Part shown: piece after piece, positions 34,606 through 47,560 of the stretch
How positions within the stretch are numbered: position 1 is the first letter of the stretch
Layout of the letters: the number at the start of each line of letters is the position of its first letter
DNA from: Trema orientale
Lineage: Eukaryota; Streptophyta; Magnoliopsida; Rosales; Cannabaceae
DNA length: 64,000 nt
NCBI GenBank assembly: GCA_002914845.1
Contig: JXTC01000198.1
Location: 145,396 to 209,395 of the forward strand
Direction: 5' to 3'
Translations under genes and position numbers: made by a program
The notes under the pieces: generated by a model
What the model was told of the DNA's origin: nothing
Seen by the model: only the letters and a program-made list of their open reading frames with translations
Database searches by the model: none

Positions 34606-37600
34606 GACCTGTTGTAACAACTTGTTAGTTTTCTCATAACAACTTAAGTTTATTATTTTTGCCAATTGTTTGCCAACACCTTGGACCTAACAATCTCCCC
34701 CTTTGGCATCTACTTGGCAAAATCAATCACAAAACTGAAACATAACTCAAGTTCAGAAACACCTGCAAAACTAAATGATTAATTTCCAAAAGCATATTGA
34801 AAAATGCTCCCCCTATCAAACACAATCATATATCAAGAAATATGAGAATAAAAGAAAGAGTATATGAAATAAAACTTCCATTGAAAAACATAACTCCCCT
34901 TAAAAGAAAACATAACCAATGAACACAGCCAACAGTTTTGATATCTCCCCCATTTTGCCAATAGAGATCCAAAGTCTTAAGAAAATAATATAATAGTCTG
35001 AGACACCAAAACATAAACAAACTAAGACTTGAAAACACTACAAACTAAAATGAAATTCAAAAAATAAAAATGTTCATGTTCCATGATCCCGCAAATAGTA
35101 AATCAGGTCAAGCTCCTCTTGTACTTCTTCGGCAATAGTTGTTCAGGATCTGTTGCAATAACAAGGGCAACAGGTTAAGAAGAGCTAGCTAGAGGAGTTG
35201 CTGCCACAGAGGAACTTGCAAGTATAGTTAAACTCGACAAAACTTCTAGCTGCACTTTCTCCATAGCTTCCATTCTTTCATGTTGTTAGACTTGATCAGA
35301 TTTCAGGGCTTTCAAATATGTAGACCCAGCAACCTACGGAGAAGATGATAAGCAACCAGATCTAGATTCTGTTGCGATAGAGAAAGTCAATGTTACAATA
35401 GGTGCAGCAGCAAGAACAACAGAAGTCTTAAGTTTCAGCAGCCATTTATGCATGTTGCTCCCCCTTAACAGTTGCCTTACTTTTCAAATGATATGTAACA
35501 AATGGCATAAGTGCAGTGACGTACACACCATGTTTGAGGACGAATTCTGTAACTGGAATAGAACAAAAAGAGAAAAAGAGAATAAGAGAGACAAACAATT
35601 GCTCCTTTGAGGATTAGATACAAAGCACAAATCATAAAGTGCACTTGAAATTCTCAACCAATCCTATAAAACTAGAAAAATCAAGAAACTGATACAATAA
35701 TAAAACAGGAAAGTAGAATTATGTTGCAACATGTTTTGAATAGATCATACACTTTCCTATAAAAGAACCTTTTTTATCAATTTTTTTTAATTTTTGCCAC
35801 ACAAAATTAAATAAATAAAATTTCAGCCAAAATAATTCCATAAATTCAAGGCATTATTTAGATAATAAGAAGATAAGAAAAAATTATGTTAATTTTATTC
35901 TTGAAAAAGAAAAGATCCTAAAATTATAATGAATTATTAATCTTTTGATAGAGAAATCTCTTTTATTTATGAAATCAAGATGAATAAACTGGATCAAAAA
36001 CCAACTGACTAACTTTTTTTTTTTTAATTTTCACACAATTTCTAGCTTTTTCACACGTAATAGGCAGTATATTTTTAATTTTATTTTATTTTTGTTCACT
36101 TCCTTTCTTTGTTTTTTTTTTAAATACCTATGATTAGTAGCTTTCACTCTATCCCTGAGGTAGCCCTTTTTACTTAGTAGATTATCCTCTCCATATTGGT
36201 AATACAGAGTTCCAAATTACTCAAAGATGGCTCCACACTTCAGGGTAAGTAGCTTTTTCTAATCAAGTGTTCTGTTACACAGCTAGATTTCAAGAAAGAA
36301 AATATTAGAGTCGGTTAGTTAAAAATCAATCCAAAAAATTCATTAAGACTCAAAAACTTAGAGATTTCAATGTCAAAAGATCAACAATTCAAGATAATTA
36401 AACAATCTAGTCTTATAACAGAAACAAAAAAAATAGTATCTTTTTGTTTTTTAAATCTTTTTATCACCAATAACATTTTAAGCTCACAAAAATTATTTTT
36501 GGCTGAAGCTGAAAAAAATACACAACAAAACTTAAACAGAACAGATTCCTAAGGCTTGGCTTAAGGAATCAAATTTTGCAGAATCAAGAGCTTTAGTAAA
36601 AATTTCTGCAATCTGCTTTCTAGTTTCAACATGTTCCAAAGTGATTGTTTTATTCTCAACCAATTTCCATGATGAAATGATATTTGACTCAATCATAGAG
36701 AAAAAACACACAAAATTGTTTGAATTGATATACCTATCCTGTGTGACTATGACATCATCAATACTATCTCTAATGAGGTCTGATGGATGATTTTTCTTCA
36801 CTCTTGAAGAAGGTACTCTCTTGATTGGATCATTCAAGACTCCTGTGGGTACGGTTTCTTGCAGGGCAACAATCTGTTTCTGCTATTCTAATGTTGTAAC
36901 ATTGTCACCTGATGTTGTAACATAACCATTAGATGTTGTAACGTCATCAGTATGAGTTGCAATATCCAATTCTGAGTCGGAATCATTTACAGCTTCATCA
37001 GTAAAGCTGATTACCTTATCCTCCTTCGAAAAATCTAAAACATCTTTGAAATTATCAATAACAACATTAGCTAATTCTATAATAGTTTTAGTTCTTATGT
37101 TGTACACACGATAAGCTCTACTGTTATTGGAATAGCCGAGAAAAACACCCGTATCACTCTTAGCATCAACCGTGCTAAGATGCTCTCTATCATTCAAAAT
37201 GAAACAAATGCTCCCAGAAACATGAAAACGATTAAGATCAGGCTTCTTACCTTTCCAAATCTCGTAATGAGTATTTTTCATACCTGGTTAGAGATAAACA
37301 CGATTGACGGTGTAACATGCTATGTTTATCACTTGGGCCCATAATCTTTTGGGCAACTTCTTGCTATTGAGCATCACTCTGGCCATTTCCTCTAAAGTCC
37401 AATTTTTTCTCTCTACAACACCATTGTGTTCTGCTGTTTTAGGAGCAGAAAATTCATGTGCAGTACCATGTAATTTACAAAAATCAACAAAAATACTATT
37501 TTCAAATTCTTTTAGATGATCACTTCGAATTCTTACTATTTTGCCAATGTTACAACCTTTTTCAACTTTAAGTCTTACACACAAATTTCTGAATGCATCA

Positions 37601-40600
37601 AATGTGTCAAATTTTTCTTTCAAGAATTTTACCCATGTAAATCTGGAAAAATCATCTACACATACAAAGATATATCACTTACCTGTAATGCTCTCTACTT
37701 GTACTGGACCCATGAGATCCATGTGCAACAGTTCTATTACCTTTGATGTTGTGATGCTTTGGACAACTTTGTGTGTTGTTTTCAACTGTTTTTCATATTG
37801 GCATGGACCACACACTACAGGAGACTGTTTTTCAAGCTTTGGTAAATCACGAACAAGACCTGCACTTACAATTCTTTTCAAAGATTTAAAATTTAAGTGC
37901 CCAAGTTTTTTATACCATAAATCAGTATTATTAACAGTAACATTATGACATATTTCTGGTTGAATCAAAGTATAGCAGTTGTCAATAGATCTACAACCTT
38001 TCAAAACACAATTTCCATCATAATCCAAAACCAAACATTCATCACGAGTAAAATTGACAAAAAGATTATGATCGCAAATTTGACTTATGCTAATTAAATT
38101 AGCTTTAAGTCCATCCATATAAAGCATATTTTTTAACCTTGGCATGCCATCAACATTCAAAGTTCCTTTACCAAGGACTTTTCCATTGACACCATCTCCA
38201 AAAGTGACTTCTTCACTTGTCACAGATTTGTAGTCTGTCAATATGTCGTGATTACCTATCATATGTCTAGAACAACTACTATCAAAATACCATGAGTTAG
38301 TGGCATATGTTCTTAAATATTTAAAAGTAACAAAATATTTTATATCAGACTTTCTTACCCAAACTTGCTTGGAACCAATTTGCAGATCAATTTTGGGCCT
38401 GGGTGTTTTTCTTTGAGATGGATAAATAAATGATTTTTTCAAATAATTATTCTCAAAAAAATTCATCATTGTAAAACACCTTGGTCAGATGTGACCTTTA
38501 ACATCACAAAAATGGCAAATAGGGACAAACTTATAGGTCTTACCTCTCAGATTTGAATGAACAATGGCCTTACTTGTTGTTGTAACAGATCGTGAAGTGG
38601 TTTCAACAAACCGTGAAGTTGTTGCAATAGATGCAGTTGATTTCACAAAAATAATTTTAGAGTTAGATGTTATACCTTTGAAGCCCAATCCACTATTGTC
38701 TCTGGTAGATTTTTTAGTTGTCAGAATGTGATCTAACCTTTCAGTTCCTGAACTCAACATTTTCACTCATTTTTGTGTTTTTTCAAGTTCAATAGATAAT
38801 TCTTTTAGTTTTCTATCTTTTTCAGAAATGATAGAATTCAAATTTTACACTTTTATTTCATATTCCACTTTGGATTTCAAAAGTGCAATGTTATTGCTTA
38901 CCAAAAGATGATTATCAGCACAAACTTTCAACCATTAAGAGTACATTTTCTGATATACTTTTTAGAGTGAATCATAATCATGTTCTGATTCATCACCACT
39001 ATCAGAACTAAAATATGTTGCAACATCATCTGGTTTCTCAGATTCTGTTGTAACATCATATTCAGCAATAGAGTTATTGTAACAGACATCTTCTTTTATA
39101 ACAGAAACTGCATCTTTTTGCAACACAAACCATGAGTCATAAAACAAGGAGGTAGTGAGAGCAATATTACTTACAATGTCTTCCTCTTTGCTTCTATCAG
39201 ATTCTACATCCCTTAATATAGTAATCATGACTTTTGACTTTTTTTCAAGGTATTGACACATTCAGATTTAATATGACCATAACTTTCACATTACCTGCAC
39301 CAAATTCTTTTTCTCTTGTTATAATCAAAAGAATTGAAAGAATTATTACCATTAGAGGATTTTGGAGCAACCTTATTTTTTCTCATCCTTTTTATATACC
39401 TTTTGAAACTTTTTTATAACAAGGTTAACTCATCTAAATCATAATCTACAAGATCTGTTTTAGCTATTAAATAATTAATTAATTAATAATTAATAATTGA
39501 TTAATTATGTTGTAACACATGTATGAAAAGTTGTTGCAACAACGAGTGCATATGTTACAACAAGAACAAGAAAATAAAGAATAAACACAAGACGTTTTTA
39601 AGGTAGTTCGGATCTCTCCTACTCTACGGGGCTACACCCAGAGATTAAATAAATTAGTAAAATATAAAGATTACAAATACCAATTGACTAATGCAATAAA
39701 AGACTCTCTCTTTTCAATTGCCGCAATGTGTTGTAATGACTTAACCAATCTTGTTTAGTGAGCTCTTCTCGTCATGTTGATCCTTCGCACGTGAACTCCC
39801 TTCACTGGTCCAGATCTATCTCCTCCCAAAGACGAAATGTTCTTCCTCTTGAAGAACAAAAGTACTCAAATAAAAAACCTAGAAAACTCACTAGCTCTCT
39901 AAGTTTCACAATGGCAATAGAATAAACTCTATGCCTTACGTAAAAGCTCTCTCAAAGAGTATTTTTTCTCAAATGAAGTGCATAAAAATTCGTTGAACTT
40001 GGTGAGCTTTTATAGATGAATTTCTAGCTCCAATTTCGTGATCTCTTAGTATGAATAGGCTGAAAATAAGAAAGGAATAATTTGCCACGAAATCTGTTGT
40101 CATTCCTTATTTAGACAGTCAGAAATCTGTTGCAACAGCTTTCATAAATTGTCCCTGAAAAGTATCCAGGTGCATTGAGAGAAGTTCTCTATAATTTTGG
40201 CTCTTCTTAATCAGCTAGAATCAAAAAGTTATATCTGCAAAAACTTTCCTTAAAGATAAGGATTGATTTCACAATTAATTAGAGTCAATCAAAATCAAAT
40301 AAGAAAACTTTCCTTAAACAGCGCAATCTGTTGCAACAGATTTCGCCAGAAATCCTGACAGCTCGTAAAATTAATTACATTAATTTGATGAGAATGTAAT
40401 CTGCACCATAATGGATGAAATATAACTATGATTCTGCTAATACACATGTCAATAATCATTATCCAAGATTTGAGGTAATAAAGAGCAAGAATCAAGCTAA
40501 AAATGGAAACTCAATCAAAGGAAAAATGAGATAGAATATCTCAATTAATTTGGTTTAGCTGGTCACGAAAATCTATCGGCAATAATCCCTATTATCCTTC

Positions 40601-40823
40601 TAGAAATTTTTAATAAGGAAAATTAGACCAAATGATGCAAGAATAAAATGTTTCCAAAATTAGATTTTCGGCCAGTACAAATCCGTTGTGAGTGATCCTG
40701 TAAATCTATTGCAATAAGTATTTTACAACATCAGCAGACCTGTTATAATAACTTGTTGGTTTTCTCACAACAACTTGAGTTTATTATTTTTGCCAATTAT
40801 TTACCAACATCTTAGACCTAACA
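34606..40823 (-). mobile_element. Ty1/copia (Sirevirus-like) fossil
   Basis: Reads on the minus strand. A long LTR (about 39500-40823, sense start TGTTAGGTCTAAGATG) lies at the right, and a short matching LTR piece (34606-34692) with the polypurine tract GCCAAAGGGGGAGA (34693-34705) at the left. Between them are remnants of gag (about 39261-38500, with a zinc-knuckle CHFC motif), protease (near 38300), integrase (about 37740-36883) and RNase H with a C-terminal tail (about 36837-36532). It is broken, with several breaks. Its right end directly abuts the start of duplicated block B. Confidence 0.82.
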
Positions 40824-40944
40824 AATGTAAATAGTCTTCATCGACGTGAAGATCACTCATCGTGAGTGTTTGGCAAAGTTTTGACTATATACCAAACAAA
40901 TTTATCGTGGTAAAGAAATTTGGAAACACAGATGCTCATACCAA

Positions 40945-40978
<34 letters not shown>

Positions 40979-42633
40979 GTTATTACTATTATTATAATTC
41001 CAATGACAGTCGACTCTATAGAAAATACATGTGGTGAACAAATAAAGGTGATTCAGTTATACAGAAACTATTACACGAAGATCCAATGGGCCTGACCCCA
41101 ATTTATGCCAGAAATTGTGCTTAGGGAGGGACCAAGCATCTAAAAGCTAAGTTAGTGGCTCCTAAAACCTTTCCAAAGGAGTATAGAGTGGAACTCTCTC
41201 CTTTCCTCTTTTCTCTCCTTTTCTTTTTTTTTTTAACCAACTTGACTCTTTTTCTTCTTCGCCTAACCCATCGAAGAGGGAGATATTTTACATCTTTCTC
41301 TCCGGTGGGTTGTTTTATATTTTTTCGTTTTATTTTTTATTGTGTCTTTGAATAATCCTTCAATTTGGAAAGTTATAATTCCATCCAGATCTAGATTTGT
41401 AGTGGGCTTAGTCTACTCAGATCTTGATCTGTGATAGTTTTGAGTTTTTTTTCTTTTTTTTTTTTTTTGTTTAGTCCACCTAGATTTAAATCTATGATGG
41501 TTTTACAGTAATCTTATATTTTGATCTTTTTAGTGTGGTTATCATCGAGATATGTATCAATTCTGACTCAAATATGGATAGCATGGATAATAATGGTATT
41601 TAACTACTAATAACTTTTGGATTCAAAGCGAGAGACACCAATAATTGAGTACAGGGTCTTAATGAGCCAACCAAAATAGAGAGCTCTATTGAAGCGTACA
41701 GTAACAGTGATTCATATGAGCCCTTTATTTTGCGTTAAGATTTCGCAAGGATTTTCTTCAATTGATTTTCATTTGTTTCTCACGGATATCCCTTTTGTTT
41801 CTTAAGGATATCCCTTTTGATAGGTAATGTATTGTTTTTTATTATTAATGAAATTATTTTTCCTTAAAAAAAGGGAAAAAAAAAACTTTCCAAAGTTAAG
41901 ATATATGTGGCCGTCCTGTGCATTTACAATTTTTTATTTTTTATTTTTTTTTAATAATAACTCTACGTTTACACTAATTCTTTAAAGGGTGACCCCACCA
42001 TTTGACAATGAACCGGGGTTCCCACTTGTGCAACATTTGTTGCGTTTCCGTGTGCAACAAAGTCTTGTGGACATATAGACCCAAAATGTCGTCTGTCATT
42101 TCTGATTCTAGGCAGGGATAGTACTGAGTTCCCATAACACATGAGCCAAAACACCAGGTCAATTCATAGAGGCAGAGTGACCAATAGAAAGGTTACACTG
42201 AATTATCTCCACCAACAAACGACATAAACGCAATTTCTTGGCAACTGTGGTTGTGAGTTTTCTTAGCAATGTGAAATATTTTATTGAACTTCTTATTTTT
42301 TATTGTTAATATAGATAATAATGGTCATTTTAGTCCAAGTCAACAGAAGAGCCAACTTAAACTTCCTAATTCTTTAAGTCCGTTGCTATTAAGCTTTACT
42401 TAAAAGCAAATTAGACTTCTCTGTTAATTGTTTTCGTTGAAAAGTTTTAAAAATCTAGTATTATTAGGCGACTTTCGATTTAACTTCAAGGTGACCGTAG
42501 CAGTTATATATGTGGGGTAGGCAAAATGTGCACACAATGAGTGTAATGAGCTGTTGCCTTGACCTTCACGCTCTCATCCCAGACCACAATAAGTTAATGG
42601 TCCGTACTATGTTGATTAGTAAGAACTAGAGAG
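40824..42633 (+). promoter_or_regulatory. Upstream region of S-RLK gene B
   Basis: Aligns with 17671-18613, sharing TATATA at 42505-42510 and TTGACC at 42559-42564. It differs by a 700 bp LINE-like insertion (41179-41881) and by about 165 bp (about 40996-41163) absent from A. A (AAT)n microsatellite is at about 40945-40980. The insertion ends about 750 bp before the start codon and could alter expression relative to A. Confidence 0.5.
41179..41881 (+). mobile_element. Non-LTR retroposon, LINE-like 3' end
   Basis: Flanked by a near-perfect 15 bp direct repeat, AAAACCTTTCCAAAG (41164-41178) and AAAAACTTTCCAAAG (41881-41895; its first A may belong to the tail). It ends in an A-rich tail after GAAATTATTTTTCCTT, a pattern common at plant L1-type 3' ends. 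Block A carries only the empty-site equivalent CCTTTCCGAAGG. No reverse transcriptase is present, so this is a 5'-truncated LINE or a SINE-like copy. Confidence 0.7.
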
Positions 42634-45600
42634 ATGAGGGTGTGTTTTCTTTTGTGTTCATCTCAGCTACTTTGCTGTTTAATTTTCCTCTTTAGAGCAT
42701 CATTTGCAGTTGATACCTTAAGACCATTGGAGTCCATCAACGATGGCGGGTCCTTGGTTTCCTCAAACGGAAGCTTTGAGCTTGGTTTCTTCAGTCCAGG
42801 TAGTTCGAAGAATCGGTACTTGGGAATTTGGTACAAGACCATTCCAGTTCAAACTGTCGTATGGGTTGCAAATAGGTGCAATCCAATAATCGATATGTCG
42901 GGTGTGTTGACTCTAAATAGCTCTGGCAGTCCTGTTTTGTTGGGACAGAATAAGACTGTAGTATGGTCACCGATGATGACGACGAGTTTGATCAAACAAG
43001 CCCAAAAGCCAATTCTTCAGCTTCAGGATTCTGGAAATCTTGTCATAAGAGATGAGGACGAGAGAAACCCGGAAACTTATATGTGGCAAAGCTTTGACTA
43101 TCCTTCTGATACATTTCTACCTGGGATGAAACTTGGATTTAACTTTAGGACAAATCATACATGGAATATATCAGCATGGACAAATGCAGATGACCCATGT
43201 CCTAAGGAGTTGACTTATGGGATGGAGCTTCATCCCTACCCTGAACCATCCATTCGAATGGGCGAAAGGGAGTACTTTCGTCATGGGCCGTGGAATGGCC
43301 TTCATTGTAGTGGCACGGTTCATTTGAGGCCTAACCCGAATACTGTCTACGAATTTGTGCACGACAATGATGAAGTTTCTTGGTGGTACTATGTCACCAA
43401 CGAGTCAGTCCTTACAAGAGTGACCCTGAATCCCACAACTAGCAAGCGCGAACGACTTCAATGGAACGAAGAAGAGAAGATTTGGAGCGTTTTATCTTCA
43501 CCTCCCACAGACTCCTGTGATAGCTATGGGCTGTGTGGAGCAAACGGAAACTGTGTTATAAGCTCTAACCCGGTCTGCCAATGCCTTAGAGGGTTTAAGC
43601 CCAAGTCTCAGGAGAACTGGAATTCAATGGTTTGGGCTGAAGGTTGTGTAAGGAACAATCCATTGAGCTGCCAGGACAAGGAAACTGATGGATTTATCAA
43701 GTTTACTCAGACAAAAGTACCAGATACTAAGAACACTTGGGTCAACTGGAGTATGAATACAAAGGAGTGCAGGGCTAAATGCTTGAGCAACTGTTCTTGT
43801 ATGGCTTATTCAAACACAGATATCAGAGGAGAGGGAAGTGGCTGTGCTGTGTGGTTTGGTGATTTAATTGACGTTAGACAAGTTCCAGAAGGTGGGCAGG
43901 ATCTATATATTCGAATGCCAGCTTCAGAGCTACGTAAGTAACTAACTTTGTCTAAACTGTAATCCCATAATTAAAGTCAACTACTTTACTGTGACATGCA
44001 TATTTGATATGTTTTGAACTGCAATTTGACTTTATTTTGCTCCTCTTTCTCGGAATAATTACAATAAAAAAAGCAAAAGGTGATGGTAAAGTGAAAGTAT
44101 TGGTCGTTGCAAGTGTTATTGGAGTAATTTCCGGGATATTATCGATTGGCTATTTCGTCTGGAGAAGGTCGTCTAGAGGTAATTAATCCCTTATGTATTA
44201 TCTGAATTAACATTTTTAGGCTGTGCTTATTTTGCTTTTGGAATCTTATACGAAGAATCTTAAGAAATATGAGTTCTGTTCTCTACTATGTATATATCTG
44301 GGATATTATCAGCCGGCTATTTGGTTGGGAGAAGGTCGTCTAGAGGTAATTAATCTCTTATGTACTATCTGAATTAACTTTTTTAGGCTGTTCATGTTTT
44401 CTTTTGGAGCCTTATACGGAGAATCTTAAGAATATGATTTCTTATTACGTATAAAATACATGTATATATACTTCAGAGAGAAGTAGAATAAGTCAGGAAA
44501 ATGGAGGTCGAGAAGAAGAAGAGTTTGAGCTCCCATTGTTTGATCTATCCACAATATATACGGCCACTGATAACTTTTCTTTTCAAAATAAGCTTGGAGA
44601 AGGTGGCTTTGGACCTGTATATAGAGTAAGCTCTTCTAATTTATTAAAAATATGAAAGTAGGAAAACATTAGAAAAATGACAAAAGGGTGTTTAGCAGTT
44701 CTTTTATTTAAGTTGTTCAGGGAAAGTTAGAAGATGGACAAGAAATTGCAGTAAAGAGACTTTCAATGAGTTCAGGACAAGGAATGAATGAGTTTAAAAA
44801 CGAAGTAGTACTTATCGCGAAACTTCAACATCGAAATCTTGTAAAGCTTATTGGTTGCTGCATTCAGGGAGAAGAGAAGCTGCTAGTTTATGAATATATG
44901 CCTAACAAAAGCCTTGACTCTTTTATTTTTGGTTAGTATCCTTTTAGGACTACTTTAATAAATCTGTAAACAAGTACACAGAACACAAAAGAAGCTTTTA
45001 TGTTTAGTGTTTAAAACAAATTTTTGGTGTAAGTATGTTTACTTTGTATTTTCAGATAAAAAGCAAGCTAAATTATTGCAGTGGCCTAAACGCTTCGAAA
45101 TCATACGTGGCATTGCTCGGGGGCTGCTATATCTCCATCAAGATTCAAGATTGAGAATAGTACATAGAGATCTCAAAGCTGGGAATGTTTTGCTTGATGC
45201 CGAGATGAATCCCAAAATTTCAGATTTTGGCATGGCTAGAATTTTTGGAGGAGATCAAATAGAAGAAAACACGAACAGAGTAGTAGGAACTCAGTGAGTA
45301 TTATTCTTGCAATGATCTCTATATGAATCTAATAGACCATTGTTTTTCCAGTTGATGAGTTAAAACTGATATCAATGACTTCATGCATTGCAGTGGTTAT
45401 ATTGCACCAGAATATGCTTTCAATGGCTTATTCTCAATAAAATCCGATATTTTTAGCTTTGGTATAATAGTGTTGGAGATTATAAGTGGAAAGCGAAGTA
45501 GAATATTTCGTCCTGGAAATAACAGCCTTACACTGACTGGACATGTAAGTGTAACAAAAGTAAAAGCTACACCATTGTCTTATCTAGACGTTAATTTTGA

Positions 45601-46090
45601 AACGCCAAGGAATAAAACATTAGTGGATTTCTTGAAAAGTGTGAATAAGCATTTTATAAAGTTGTGAATAAATATGCGGAACTATGTGATCAGTTACGTT
45701 TCATAATTGTATATTGTAAATAATCAAATTACTTAAAAAAAAAATATTGTCATAACATGATAATGATAAATAATATTGGTTTTTTGTATATCAATATAGG
45801 CATGGAAATTGATGAAGGAAGGCAGGGCAATTGAAATGCTTGATGAGTGCCTAAACGATTCATATAATTTGTGTGAGGTTTTGCGTTGCATTCATGTTGG
45901 TCTCTTATGTGTGCAACAAAATCCTATGGATAGGCCTAGCATGTATTCTGTTGTTTTGATGTTGGGCAGTGAGTGTGCGTTGCCTCAGCCCGAAAAACCA
46001 GGCTATTTCATGGAGAAAAAATCACCACAAAAGTTGTCTGAATCATCTTCAACAAACGAATTGACCTTGTCAGTGCTAGAGCCTCGATGA
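42634..46090 (+). CDS. G-type lectin S-receptor-like Ser/Thr kinase (gene B)
   Basis: Seven exons: 42634-43933, 44074-44178, 44477-44625, 44721-44931, 45056-45293, 45394-45544, 45800-46090. They join in phase to 814 residues, one fewer than A because exon 3 is 3 nt shorter. Domains match A: signal peptide 1-25, B-lectin, S-locus glycoprotein domain from 216, EGF-like, PAN, membrane helix about 442-463, kinase about 500-780. Catalytic features are GEGGFG 509-514, Lys530, HRD Asp627, DFG 645-647, APEYA. The role inferred is the same: a plasma-membrane receptor kinase with unknown ligand. Ectodomain differences outnumber kinase differences by eye. Residue 225 is Cys where A has Phe (LHCSGTV), giving an extra ectodomain Cys, and the juxtamembrane segment begins ERSRIS rather than DKSRRIS. 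The gene looks intact. Its upstream region carries a retroposon and its 3' flank is cut by other elements. Confidence 0.93.
44313..44345 (+). other. Duplicated exon-2 tail in intron 2 of gene B (candidate 33 nt exon)
   Basis: Counterpart of 20309-20341. It is again exactly 33 nt between an AG (44311-44312) and a GT donor, would code for [11 protein letters not shown], and is phase-neutral. It is present in both paralogues, so the intragenic duplication predates the gene duplication. Confidence 0.45.
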
Positions 46091-47103
46091 TAGGTACTGT
46101 CACTTGATCAAGAAAAACGACATGTCGTGTAATTTAACAGTAAGAACTGCTTGTTTTTCAAGTTCATAACAGCAAAGGATATGTTTGATTTATAACACAG
46201 TTTGTTGTGTTCTGTAGTCTCTTGTGTTTGTAACAACATCCTGTGGATAGAATACACAACATGCTGACTGTCGTTTGGAATCTGAGCAGCCTCATCCCAA
46301 AATACTAGGCTATTTTATATAGACAGATCAACCAATGGAAGGATATACTGAATCTTCCCCGGCAAATTACATAATCATGTCAGTACTCGAGGCTCGATGA
46401 GAATCAAACAACAGTCATCCAAGTTAATTTGCCACACAAGATTCAAGACTTGTACATTTTAAATTTACGCTATGTTTTTTGTATCCATTGGTAAAGGCCA
46501 AATGATTTTTTTTTTTTTTTTTAAATCCTGGTACTTCTACAGAGACAAGTGATGTGAAATCTTATTGAAAAAAAGGGCTGCCAAAAAAAAAAAAAAAAAA
46601 AAAAGAGGGAGAAAGCGCAAAAGTAATGCTAAATGTGAAAACTAGATAGATAGTCAATGTAGGGATACCCGTGTCATATATTTGTATAATTCATATAAAA
46701 ATACACATGTATATACATGTTTATATATAATAATTAGGTTGTATTATTGAAGTATTATTAATTTTAGTGTATGACATTATCATTAAAATTTTTTTTCCTT
46801 TAAATTTATACTTCTTCTCATTTTTTCAAAATTTTCAAATTTTTTTTAATTCTTTTAATGTTTTACCAAGTACGGTATCCATTGATACTTGCCTAGCCAT
46901 ACAATGAATACTCGAACCCTTTCTGCCTCTTTAAATAGGAAAACAGAGCCAGTATGGGTTTGTTAGCCAGTATGGGTTTATTTATTCCCCATAAGTAGGA
47001 GGCGAGTTAGCCATACCCACCATGTTATATTTGTAATCCCTAACTACAGGTCATTTTCCTCAAGCAATAAAGTTTATTTGTTTATTTTACTTGGAAGGGA
47101 GTG
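46091..47103. other. 3' flank of gene B, duplicated with block A
   Basis: Aligns with 22086-24070 minus the two MITEs of block A. No gene recognised. Similarity to A stops at about 47103, where the R repeat begins. Confidence 0.7.
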
Positions 47104-47560
47104 TCAGCTACAGAGCCAACGAGATAAAAATACTTTTAAATTTGAGTTTTTTGTAAAAATTAATCTCACTTTTGATTTTTACAAATTAATACTTTAGAAT
47201 TTTAAATTTCTGTAAATATATACCCTAGCTTAAAAACTAACAGTGATAGGACCGTTTTACCCTGCTTTTTTTAATTATTTAAAATGAAAATAAAAAATCT
47301 GAAAATAATTTGTTTTTTTTTTTAAAAAAAAGCAATATTCTCTCTCTCGTTCTCTCACCTTCCAACCTTCTCTCTAGCCTCCTCCCCTCCATCACCACCA
47401 CCCTTTCTCTTTCTCTCTCTAGCCTCCACCCAAAACGATGACGACCACCGCTCTCCTCCACCCTCACGACCAATGCCCTTCTTTCTCTCCGTTTTCCTCC
47501 TTTCCCTCTTTTTCTGGCCATTTCTTCTTTCTCTCTCCTACACATTTTGGTTTCTCTCTT
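47104..47560 (+). repeat. R repeat, copy 1
   Basis: Shares with 58700-59136 an AGCTA start, an AATACT..AAATTT segment, TTACAAATTAATA..TTTCTGCAAAT-like blocks and a CT-rich CTCTCTCTAGCCTCCTCC stretch. The nature is unknown; it could be a terminal repeat of a DNA transposon. The minus-strand Arg/Glu-rich open frame at its end comes from the CT-rich tract. Confidence 0.6.

Noticed and set aside
47279-47545. Arg/Glu-rich minus-strand open frame
   Set aside because: Produced by a CT-rich low-complexity tract inside the R repeat.
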